Source: Candidatus Lindowiibacteriota bacterium (GTDB lineage: Bacteria; Lindowbacteria; 2-12-FULL-62-27). From it: a DNA stretch of 19,039 nucleotides. A model generated the notes under the pieces. The model was not told the DNA's origin. It ran no database searches and saw only the letters and a list, made by a program, of their open reading frames with translations. Shown here one piece after another: positions 1-12,000 of the stretch. Positions within the stretch are counted from its first letter, which is position 1, and the number at the start of each line of letters is the position of its first letter. The position numbers and the translations under genes were made by a program. Location: positions 1-19,039 of the forward strand of contig JAHFCY010000034.1 of assembly GCA_023249255.1 (NCBI GenBank). The letters are read 5' to 3'.

Positions 1-3000
1 AACAAATCGACTTTACAGCCTTTTGATTCCGTATCGTTGATATTGCAGGTGGTCGTCCCGGCGTCGGCAGTCGGAGGGGAACAAGCCGCGGTGGTCGTGA
101 GCGGTAGGAGCGCCGACCCTGCCGTTTCCGATGCCGTCACCGGCAACATCTTCGTCGGATCAGCCCCAGATGTCAGAGTCACCAATCTCGAAGTCCAAAA
201 TGCAAATGTTGCGCCGGGATCTGGTAATCGCGTTCAAAATCGCGCGATAAAGAATGCGGGGCCGACGGCCGTCAACAACGTGGAAGCTCTTACGGAGGTC
301 AGAAATCCATCTGGAACGGTCATCCTGTCCCAACTCATCAATATCGGTACGCTGGGCGGCGGGCAGGAAGTCCTCAATATTGGTGGGAATTTGGACATTC
401 CAGCCACGACTCTTACCGATACAGGCACATATCTTGTGACCTTGACTGCGAGAACGACCAGCGGGCTTATGCTGGACAGCATGTCGGTTGCGTTCGTAGT
501 TAGTGGATTGTCGATAGACCAGTTTGCTTTGACGCCGGCGAACGACGTTTTTCAGACCGGTTCTACGGCAAAATTCAAACTCGACATAAAAAACACCGGA
601 AGCTCCACCAGATATCGTGTGAATGTGACTGTATCTGACACGGCGCCCATATCGACCATTTTTACAGAAACCCGTACCATTGCGACCGGACAGACGGATA
701 AATTTACGGCGGCGAACGGCCTCCAGTTCGATCTGACGATCACCGTTCCGCTGGGTCAGTTAAGTGCAACCGCCACTCTTGAGCAAGATACCGGAACCGG
801 GTTCTCCGTGCTTGAGCGCAGTCAAGTCCTGTTTTTCCACGGCAATATAGAGGTGGTATCCGTCAGTACTGCCCGGCAGACCTATCTGCAAGGAGAAACC
901 GTCGCTGTGACGGCGAATATCAGCAATGCATCGAATGCCGCAATACCGGGCGTTTCAGTCGTGTTTGAAGTGCGGGACCCAGCCGGCATTCTAAAAAAAC
1001 TGGATACTGTATCGGTCGGCAGCGTTCCCAAGAAATCGAACCAAAACGTTACTTTCTCCTTCGCTCTTTCGAACACGGCGGCCATTGGCGCATACACAGT
1101 GACAGCCCGGGCCTTGGTGAACGGCATCCAGCATCATGAAAAAACCGGAAGTTTTTCCGTGGCCGATCTTTTCTCAATCACCGCTTTTACTCTGTCGCCT
1201 CCGGAGGCAGAGATTGTGGATGAAGATGCGGACCCCAGTCCCCCTCCGGGTCCTCCTCCTGGATTCCAAGCCGATTTTACCATCCGGAACAACGGGGCAT
1301 TCGACACATACGCATTCCCGCATGTGTTTGTTGCATTTCCAAATGGTTTGGATTCGGTACAAATTCAGCCACCCCCCGTAAGCAAACTGATCCAGACAGC
1401 TAATGATAAAACATGGAACAATCAACGTCTCGTTTTTTCGCCACGAAACCTTGGGACGTATCAGCTTATCTTAGATGTGGCCGACGCCGACACCAAAGTC
1501 CGGGCACGAACGAGCAGGACGTTCCAGATCAAGCATGGCGTGGACGTTTACGATCTGATCGCGATGCCGTCCCATATAGAACCCGCCGGGATACCAGGAG
1601 ACACGACGCAGATTTGTTACTTCGTGGATGTGGTGGGCTCCCAAAATAAGGGGGATACGACTTATGTCCGCGTGGTCGCGGTTTCGGACAGCACCGAGGT
1701 TCGGCGGCTGTCGAGCGCGCCCCTGTTTAATGGGATGAAGGGAGGAGATCCGCCGCTGGAGGTGGAAGTGGAGTGGGACGGCCGCGACGCTGCGGGGGAT
1801 CCCGTTCCTGAAGGAAATTATCAGATCATCGCGTTTGCGCAAACGACCAACAGCGACACGGACGAGGAGAGCACTCTGGTCGAAATAGAGCTTTACAGCG
1901 AAGCCGTATACCCGCAGTCATACAGTTATTCCTATTCCCCGACCACTTTGGAATTTTCTCCGACGTTATATGAGAGCAGTCTGCCGCCGCGTACGACTCT
2001 GGTTCTGGGTGATCCCAAATTTGTCCGACCGTCAGATTCGGCCACGTACGTTACGGCCGCCACATCTCTGATATTTACGGCGGTGGACGATTCCGCTGTC
2101 GTGGGAGACAGCGCGGGCGTTGGCGTGGCCAAGACCGAGGTCGCCGTGGACAGCGCGCTGTTTGCGCAGGTTACAGGTCCGGTGACGCTCCAAGGCCTGG
2201 GCGCCGTCGCCGAGGGGCGTCACAACGTTTTTTACAAGTCAACCGATAAAGAAAGCCACGAAGAATTTCCCCGCCTCTCCATATTATATATAGACGCCAC
2301 GCGTCCGACGACCACGACCGCGCACAACCCGGTCGTCAACGCAAACGGGTGGAACAATTCCGACGTGACCGTGACGCTGTCTGCGACGGACCCCGCCTTG
2401 GCGGACGGGTCGAACAGCGGCAGCGGGGTGAAGGAGACAAGGATCGGCGTCGACGGCGCCGCGCCTTCGGCCGGCACCGCGGCCACGCTCGTTTCGGAAG
2501 GGATCCATACGCTCGGTTTTTATTCCATCGACAACGTGGGCAACACGGAGGCGACAAAATCCGACACCGTTAAAATCGACAAGACAAAACCCAGCCTGAC
2601 GGCGACGAAGACTCCCGTTCCAAACGCACAGGGGTGGAACAACTCGGCCGTCACGGTCAGCTACGCCGCCGTGGACACCCTTTCCGGAATAGACACCACG
2701 CAGAGCGATTTTTCTGCGGACGTCCTGTCGGCAGAAGGCATCGGCCAATCCGCGTCCGCGACCGCCGTGGACCTTGCGGGAAACCAAGCGACAGTCACAG
2801 TTTCAAACATCAACATCGATTCGACTGCCCCTGGCACACAGCTAACGATTGGCGATCCCAAATTCGTGTCCGGCCTCACGTACATCCGGGACAACACGTT
2901 GTTGACCTTGACCGCCACCGACAATCTCTCCGGCGTGGCGAAGACGGAATTTCGCGTGGACAGCGGAACATTCGCCGCCGGCACGGCGCTCAGGATCGCA

Positions 3001-6000
3001 ACGGAGGGACTGCACACGATCGGGTTCGGGTCGACGGATACAGCCGGAAACGTCGAAGCGGAGAAGTCGGCGCAGGTCGTGGTGGACACCACGCCGCCAG
3101 AATCGACGCTCAATCTTGACGGCCAGAAATTCTTGAGCGATTCGCCGGTGCAGGGCGCAACGACCTCGTCTGGCGTTACTTTCACGCAACGCGAAGCCCA
3201 GCTTGTTCTGGAGATGGCCAATCAACTGTCGTTCCGCGAACTGGATGACGAAGTCCCTCTGGCGACCGACGAGGCGACCAACATCGTGGCGGCCAGGCCG
3301 ATCCTGAACATTCCGGCGCTCGATGCGGTGTCGCAGGTCGGAGCGACAGCCCTGACGGCCCTTCGGAAATTTTCATCCGCGTACGACACGACAATCCGGC
3401 CCGGCGGGGAATTCGCGAAAGGGGTGTCGTTCCTTCCGAAACAGCGGGCAATTATTTTGGGATTCGTAAACAACGCGACATCGGCCGAACTTCAAAAGGT
3501 TTCGGGGATCGGCTCCACGACGGCGAATTCCATCATCGCCAACCGGCCGTATCCCAACCTCGGGAAACTCGCGAACATCGTCACGAGCGTCACCACGCTG
3601 ACGAACCTTTCCAAATTCGTCGTGATCGCGGCGACATCACCGGACTTTGACAAAGACGGCATCACCGACACCGCCGACAACTGCCGGTACGATTCGAATC
3701 CGGCGCAATCGGACGTGGACGGCGATGCAATCGGAGACGTCTGCGACATCGTTCACATGGCCGACGGCGTGCCTTTCACACTGCCGGAGGCGCAGGGCGT
3801 GTTGAACGTGGCGAACACCTACACGCAGGATTCGTTGGCGGCGATATCGGGTATGGACGCAGCGAAAGCGCAGAGCGTGGTGGGCGCTCGCTCGATCAAC
3901 ACGCTTTCTGCGTTGTCGAACATATCCGGCATCGACACGTTGACCATTCGGCGGCTTAGGCTGGTGGTGTCAGGCGAGCAGACGCCGGCGGAGAATCTGG
4001 TGTACGTCGCGCCATCGACGACTCTGCGGGTCACCGCTGAAGATGCGGGCGCCGGAGTAGACAAGATCAAGACAAAATTGGACGCGGGGTTATTCGAAGA
4101 AGTTGCCGCCCGGCAGGTTTCGTCGGAGACTCAACATACGCTCCTGTATCAAAGCATCGACAAATTGGGGAACGTGGAAGTACCGGAGGCGCTGATATTC
4201 GTCGTCGATGCCACAAAACCGGCGCTAACCGTGACGGTGAACGGAAAACAGGCCAGGACTTCCACAGGGACGCTCGTGACAGCGGCGCCGACATCTTTTA
4301 CGGCAACGGCAAGCGACCCACCCATTGGCGGCTTTTCCGGCGCCGGGCTCAAACTGCTTCGACAGACGCTGGATGGCTCGACGATCGAGACCGGCGGCAC
4401 GGGCCTGACAGTCTCCGTGTCAGCGGAAGGCAGCCATACAATCCAATTCCACGCCGAAGACAACGTGGGCAACGCGTCGGACAGCGCTTTCAGTTTCATC
4501 GTCGATGCGACAGGGCCACAGGTGACGATCCACTCACCGCAGGCGGGCATCACGTTCGCGGACAAGCGTGACACAATCGTGATCGACGTTTCTGCGGCCG
4601 ATTTGGACCCGGCGCCGAAACTTACGATGCATCTGCGAGACGAAGAAGAAGGAAATACAGTGGCCGTTGTCGTCGGACAGAAAATCGATCCGGCGACGCT
4701 GGACGACGGGCAGTGGAGTCTGGTGGTCGCGGCGGAGGATTGGGTGGGGAATCGGACGACGGCAGAATCCGGCCGGTTTACGGTCAGTCACGACATTGCG
4801 CCGCCCCGGACAACATTCTCCATCGGCACGCCCAAGACCGAACGCGGTCCGGACGTTTATGTGACGGCCGCTACGCCGATCACGTTCTCAGCAGAGGACG
4901 ACCTCTTGACGCCGGGAGATCGGGCGGGGTTTGGCGTCGCTCGGATCGAAATCTCCGTGGACGGAGAGACTTTCACACCGTTTACGGCGCCTATTTTCCT
5001 GACCGGGAAAGATGGCGTCCATCGCATCGCCTACCGCGCTATCGACGTAGTGGGCAACGTCGAAACGACGCGTGAAATCACGCCGATCCTCGACAATACG
5101 CCACCGCTTTCGGAACTTTCGATATCCACGCCGTTCTATCTCAGCAACTTTATCCTGGACCGCGGCGAAACGGTGGCCGGCGTCGTGTTCAGTTCGAACG
5201 AGGCAGCTACAGTCCTGGAAATGGCGAACGTCTTGAGCGTGCGTCTGCTCGATTTCGAGGTCAATCTCGCCTCCGACGCGGTGAGCAACATCGTGGCCGC
5301 CCGGCCCATTCTGACGTTGGCGCAACTTGACGCCGTCCGGGAAGTCGGCCAGTCGGCGTTACAGGCGCTCAAAGACTTCGTGCCGACCTATCTCACGTAT
5401 ATCAAGCCCGGCGGCGACGTTTCCAGCGGCGTGACATTTTCGCCCGCCCAATTGGCCAAAACGCTTGCCTTTGTCAACACCGCCTCGGCAAGCCAGCTCG
5501 ATCAGGTCAGCGGCATCGGAACGACCACCCGGGACGCGATCCTATCCGCCAGACCCTTCTTGGACATCGCGTCGTTGGACGCCATCGTCACCACGACCGT
5601 CCTCCGGAACCTGCGCGACTTTCCGGTCACCCTTTCTTCAGCCCAAGATTCCGACAGCGACGGCATCGTGGATTCTCTCGACAACTGCCCCTACATTCGC
5701 AATTCGGACCAGAAAGATATCGACAGCGACGGCATCGGCGACATCTGCGACTTGGCCATCGTCGTCGAAGGCGTGGAGTTCACAGAAGAAGCGGCATCGG
5801 CGGCCCTGTCCTTCGTGAATTCCGCGTCGAAAGAGACGCTGGAACGAGTGCCGGCGATCGATCCGGTGAAGGCCGGGAACATCATCGCGGCGCGGCCATT
5901 TGCCACTCTTCAGGCGTTGGCCGCCGTTCCCCTGATCGGTCCCGAGACTCTCCGCGACCTCAAGCTGTTCGTCGGCGGTACGCCGGCGACCGACACCGGC

Positions 6001-9000
6001 CTGCTCTATGTCTCCGAAGAGACCCTGATGCGCGTGACCGCCGAGGACTCTCTTGCAGGCGTCCGTGAGGTCCAAACAGAGTTAGACCGATCCGGATTGG
6101 CGGCTGACTCGGAGAAGACAGCGTTTTCCGAAGGCATCCATATTTTGGCCTATCGTTCGATCGACCTTTTTGGAAATACCGAAGACACGCGAAACCAGAT
6201 TTTCGCTTCTGACAACACGCCCCCGACCATCGCCATCCAAGTCGTCGGCGGTCAGGTGGAAGGCGGTCTGTTGCTCGGAACAGTGATCCGTTCCACCACC
6301 GACATTGTGGCCGAAGCTACTGATCCTACCCTGCCGGCCGGACCTTCCGGGAGTATGTTCGGCGTATCGTTCCTCCCCGGCTCCGGCATTCGTTCATTGA
6401 CCCTTGATGTTTCCGGAACCGTTTCCGACGTCGTTGCTCCGTTCCGTCTGAATCAACGAGGTACCCAACTGATTCGTCTTGAAGCAACCGATTTTGTCGA
6501 TAATGCCCAGGTATTAGAAAGACGTTTCACCGTGGATGATTCCGGCCCGGCGGTTGTGCAGGACACGCCGCTTGCCGGCCGTATCTTTGCCGCCGGCCGG
6601 GACCGCATTTCGATAGAATTCAGAGTCATCGACGATTTCGATCCTTCCCCGGCGGTGATCGGTGCGACGCTGGTGCATTCGGCCGGCGAGACGATTCCCG
6701 TATCCAACGGCGATCGGATCGACGCATTAATGTTGTCGATGGGCTCTTGGACGTTGGTCGTTCAGGCCAAGGACTGGCTGGATAATACTTCTCAAGCCAC
6801 ATTCGGACCGTTCCGGGTCGTTCATGACGCCCAGCCTCCCCGGACGACGCTGACCCTCGGCGGACCGGTTTTTGTCCGCGCCTCCGACAGCGCCGCGTAC
6901 GTCTCGGCAACCACGCCGTTGACTTTCAGCGCCGTTGACGATTTCGAGACGGTGGGTGACAGCGCCGGTTCGGGTGTGGTGAAAATAGAAGTCGCAGTCG
7001 ATACTGGGCTGTTCACTTCGGTCACCGATCCTGTGACCTTGGCAGGGCTGGGCGCCGGCGCCGAAGGAAAACGTACATTGACGTATCGCGCGACCGATCG
7101 TGAAGGCAACGTCGAAGTCAATCGCCTCTCAATATTGTATATAGACGCCACGGCGCCGGTAACAATGGCCTCCAAGACGCCTTCGCCCAACGCCAACAGT
7201 TGGAATTCCACAGACGTGACCGTCGCTTTGTCGGCAACGGATCCTGCGTTGTCCGATGTATCGAACAGCGGAAGCGGCGTGAAGGAAACCCGGCTGGGGA
7301 TCGATGGGACGCCGCCTGCGCCGTATAGCGGCGTGACAACGCTGTCGGCCGAAGGAATACATACGTTGGATTTCTTCAGCGTCGATAACATCGGAAACAC
7401 GGAGCCGATGAAGGTGGATTCGGTAAAGATCGACAAGACGGCGCCGACGATTGCGGCGGCGCGTTCGCCTGCGGCTGGTCCCGGCGGATGGAACAACACA
7501 GCAGTCACGGTCACGTATTCGGCGTCGGATACGCCGTCAGGAATTGATACGGCGGCAAGCGATCTGGCTGCAGACGTTCTTGCGACCGAAGGGGCAAACC
7601 AGAGCGCGTCTGGCACGGCAGTCGACATGGCGGGAAACAGCGCGACGGCGACGGTATCCAGCATCAACATCGATTTGACGGCTCCCGTGACACAGCTTGC
7701 GATCGGCGATCCAAAATTCGTCGCAGGACAGACGTATGTCCGAGACTCGACACCTTTCACGTTGACGGCGACGGACGCGCGCTCGGGCGTGGCGAAGACG
7801 GAGTTTCGTCTGGACGGCGGCGCGTTCAAGACGGGCGCGTCGTTTACGATTCCAACGGAGGGGCCGCATTTAATCGGATTCCGCTCAACCGATACGGCCG
7901 GAAACGTCGAGACCGAGAAGACATCACAAGTCGTGGTCGACACCACAGCGCCGGAGTCGACGCTGAATTTGGACGGCCCAAAATTCCTGAGCGACTCGCC
8001 GGTACAGGGCGCGGTCACCACGTCGGGCGTCGCCTTTACACAGCGGCAAGCCCAGCTCGTGATCGAGTTGGTGAATACGGTAACGTTCCGGGTGCTCAAC
8101 GACGAGGCCAAGCTCGCGAGCGACGCGGCGAAGAACATCGTCGCCGCCCGAACCATCACCAGCATCTCGGCGTTGGATGCGGTCTCACAGGTGGGTTCAT
8201 CCACCCTGACTTCCTTGCGAACTTTTGCGGATACTTACGAATCTGTGATCCGGCCGGGTGGGGAAGTGGTGAAATCCGTGATTTTTGCGCCAAAACAGCG
8301 GGCCATCATATTGGGATTTGTGAACAGGGCGATATCGAAGGAATTGCAATTGGTGGGCCAGATCGGTGAGACGACGGCAACCACGATTATCTCCAACAGA
8401 CCCTACCCGGATTTGGGAAAACTGGCATCGATCGTGTCGAGCGCGGTCTTGAAGAATCTTTCGACGTACTCGCCGGTTTTGGCATCGACGGCCGACACGG
8501 ATGCCGACGGGATCAAGGACGCGTCGGACAATTGTCCCTACGATTCCAATACCGCCCAGATCGACGTCGATGGCGATGGCATCGGCGATTTCTGCGATGT
8601 CGCTCATCTTGCCGGTGGTGTGTTGTTTGGCCTGTCCGAGGCGCAAGGCGTACTGAACGTCGTGAACACATACACGCAGGGGGCGCTGTCGGGGATATCG
8701 GGCATGGACGCGCAGAAAGCGCAGAACGTAGTCGCCGCGCGGCCCATCGCGAATCTGGCGACGCTCGCAAACGTGAGCGGGATCGATACTCTGACGCTTC
8801 GGCGATTGCGATTGGTGGTGTCAGGCGAGCAGACCCCGGCGGAGAATCTGGTCTACGTCGCGCCATCGACGACTCTGCGCGTCACAGCCGAAGATGCGGG
8901 GGCGGGCGTGGACAAGATCAAGACAAAATTGGACGCCGGGACGTTCGACGAGGTCGCGGCGCGGCAGGTCACAACGGAAACACAGCACACGATTCTGTAT

Positions 9001-12000
9001 CAAAGCATAGACAAATTGGGGAACACGGAAGTGCCGGAGGCGTTGGTGTTCATGGTAGACGCCACGAAACCGGCATTGACGGTGATGGTGAACGGCAAGC
9101 AGGCGAGGAACAGTTCAAACACGTTGATCACGGCCGCATCGGCCACGTTCTCGGCGACGGCCGGCGATCCGCCGATCGGCGTTTTCAGCGGATCCGGACT
9201 GAAGACTCTGCGAAGAACGCTGGACGGAACGCCGACGGAGACGAGCAATTCAAGCCTGACGACCACGATGCCGGCTGAAGGCAATCATGCGATTCAATTC
9301 CATGCGGAAGACAATGTGGGGAACGGGAGCGACAGCGCGTTTAATTTTGTCGTCGATGCAAGCGGGCCGCAAATCACGATCCGATCACCAGCGGCTGGTT
9401 CCGTGTTTATTGCAAAACGCGACAGCATCGTGATCGATGCGACCGCGACCGATTTGGACCCGGCGCCACTTGTGACGATGTACTTGCGCGATGAGGAGGA
9501 AGGCAACACAGTCCCGGTCGTGCAGGGCCAAAGGATAGAGCCGCTCTCGATCGACGATGGGAAGTGGAGTTTGGTTGTGACGGCGGCGGATTGGGTTGGT
9601 AACGCGACGACGACCGAAACCGGTCCATTTGAAGTGATCCACGACATCCAGCCGCCCATGACGACTCTGGTTGTGGGCGATCCCAAATTTGTCCGCGGTT
9701 CTGACGGCTCGATATACTTGACCGCTGCCACGCCTTTGCCCTTCACGGCCGTGGACGACCTCGTCATCGTTGGCGACGGCGAAGGCCTTGGGGTGAGTAA
9801 GATCGATGTGGCGGTCGATAGTTCAGGTTTCGTAACGGTGACAGCCCCTGTTACGCTCGGAGGTTTGGGTACAGGAACAGAAGGCAAACACACGCTGTTC
9901 TACCGGGCGACGGACATCATCGGCAACGTCGAATCTACACGCCTCTTTATATTGTATATAGACGCCACACCGCCGCTGACGGCGTTCGCTCAATTGCCTT
10001 TGGCCAACGACAGCGGCTGGAACAATACGCCCGTGACGGTGACACTGGACGCGACCGATCCGGCTCTCTCGGACGGGTCAAACTCCGGAAGCGGAGTGAA
10101 AGAAACCCGCCTCGGCATCGATGGCGTCGTGCCGGGCCTTTACACGGGAAGCACGAACATCGCCTCTGAAGGCATCCATGCGTTGGCGTTCTTCAGCGCC
10201 GATAATGTCGGAAATACCGAGTCGACGAAAACCGCGACGTTGAAGATCGACTTGACGGCGCCGGTCACGGCTCTCTCGATCGGCGTACCGAAAGTGATCG
10301 ATGGCCGGACGTTTGTAACCAGCGCCACGCCCTTTACGCTCACGGCCACGGATACGCTCGCCGGCGTGGCCAAGACCGAGTTTCGTCTGGACGGCGGAAC
10401 ATTCACGACCGGGACGTCCTTCACGGTTCCCCCGCCCGAAGGATCGCGGACCATTGGCTTCCGCTCGACCGACGTGGCGGCCAACGTCGAGAGCGAGAGA
10501 AGCGCCGTTGTCATCGTGGACAACACGGCGCCGAGAACTAGCCTGTCGGTCGACATCAGCGACACGACCGGAACGGTTCTGATCCCGGAATCGCTCATCA
10601 CGCTCTCTGCCGTCGACGGCGGCGTAATTCCGGTCGGCCTAGATCGAATCATATACAGCGTTGACGGTGAGACAATCCAGACATATTCATCTCCCTTCAG
10701 TGTTTCATCCGTTGGTTCCCATACACTGACGTATCAGGCGTCCGACCGTCTTGGAAACGTCGAACCGCCGAGAACTTTCCAATTTACAACCAAATCCGCC
10801 TTGGCCTCCGGCAAATCCGTGTCGTTTACGCCGCGCGTACTGGCATGGTTGAACGATGGAGAAACGGGCGCGAACGTGACGGTTTTGAAATCAATTCTTG
10901 ATTCGGCGCCGATCCTTCTCTACGACGTCGTCGAGCATCCGGATTCGTTTGTGTCTCGGATGCGCACGGACAGCTACAACGTGTATCTGATTGTTGGGAA
11001 TGCGAGGCAATTGAAGAAGACACAGGAGTGGGAGCTATCGGAGCGGATCCGAATGGGCGACGGCCTGATTTCGTCGTTCATGGACTGGATCGGGTTACCG
11101 GTGCATGACGAAGGCGAGCATGGAGGCGCCGGCGGGAAAGACGTTCGGGCGTCTAAGAATTTGCTGGGAGTCGAGGCAGACGGAGAACACGCGGAGAAGG
11201 ATTTGAAGCTCGCTCTTCGAGGAGACGCCATTCCATACGTTGGAGAGTATTTGACGGCCGGCCGGACGAAACGGGTGCGCGCACTGGCAGGCACGGCAGT
11301 GGGAGACGGCTTTGTCACGCCGAGCGGACAGGACAAGGAACCAGAGCCAACGGTGGTTTCCAATGCCTTTGGCAACGGTCATACCGTGTTTTTTGCCTTT
11401 GACGTTGGGCTCTCATCCACGCCGTCGAATGCCGGTCCAACGGGATCTCTGATTCGGGCGGCTCTGCAAAAGGTCACGCCCGTACGGGAAATTTTCATTC
11501 CAGATGGCCGTGCGGCCGTTGCCATCGGCGTCCAGTCCCTGGTTGTGCAGCTGGATCTGGCGGTTCGGATCGAAGAAGTCCTTCCGGCTGGCGCGAGCGT
11601 TGTAAACAAACTCGATGGCGACGTCCAAGGCAACGCAATCATCTGGAACTTGACCTTGGACGCGAACGAATCGGACACCGTTCATTACGTGCTCGGCCTG
11701 CCCGACGCAGGCGGGGCGACCGTCACCACCGTCGCTGATGTTTCGTATCTCGTTCGAGGCAATTACATTCTCCTTGTAAGATTGGATCTGTCCATAACGA
11801 CCGAAAAAGACCTCCCGAACCTTCTGGATCAGGCGATCGACCAATTCAATAAAATTACAGTCACCGACCCGCAGGATCGAATCAAAGTCGAAAAGGCGCT
11901 CGAAGAACTTCAGAGACAGAGGAGTCATCCGCCTGCCGCTGTGGAAGAGGCCGGCGCGGCCATCGAAAGGGCGTTGGAAATTGTCCGCGATCTGGACGGA

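Noticed and set aside
37-39. TTG as the start codon of the giant gene
   Set aside because: The frame is open to base 1, there is no Shine-Dalgarno sequence, and the protein starts within a beta-domain without a signal peptide. The true start must lie upstream.
2284-2787. Arg/Gly-rich open frames on both strands within the repeat region
   Set aside because: Low-complexity Arg-rich translations are typical of shifted frames in GC-rich DNA; the plus-strand frame 1 has unbroken domain-level similarity through the same bases.
6822-8204. 460-codon open frame on the minus strand inside the giant gene
   Set aside because: Its translation mirrors the repeat modules and shows no domain pattern. It is a by-product of the biased codon use of the plus-strand gene, and the matching antisense frame also recurs in the other repeat copies.
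1984-10530. Tandem array as a CRISPR or mobile-element structure
   Set aside because: The repeats are long, in-frame protein modules without spacers, terminal inverted repeats or transposase; they are coding duplications.
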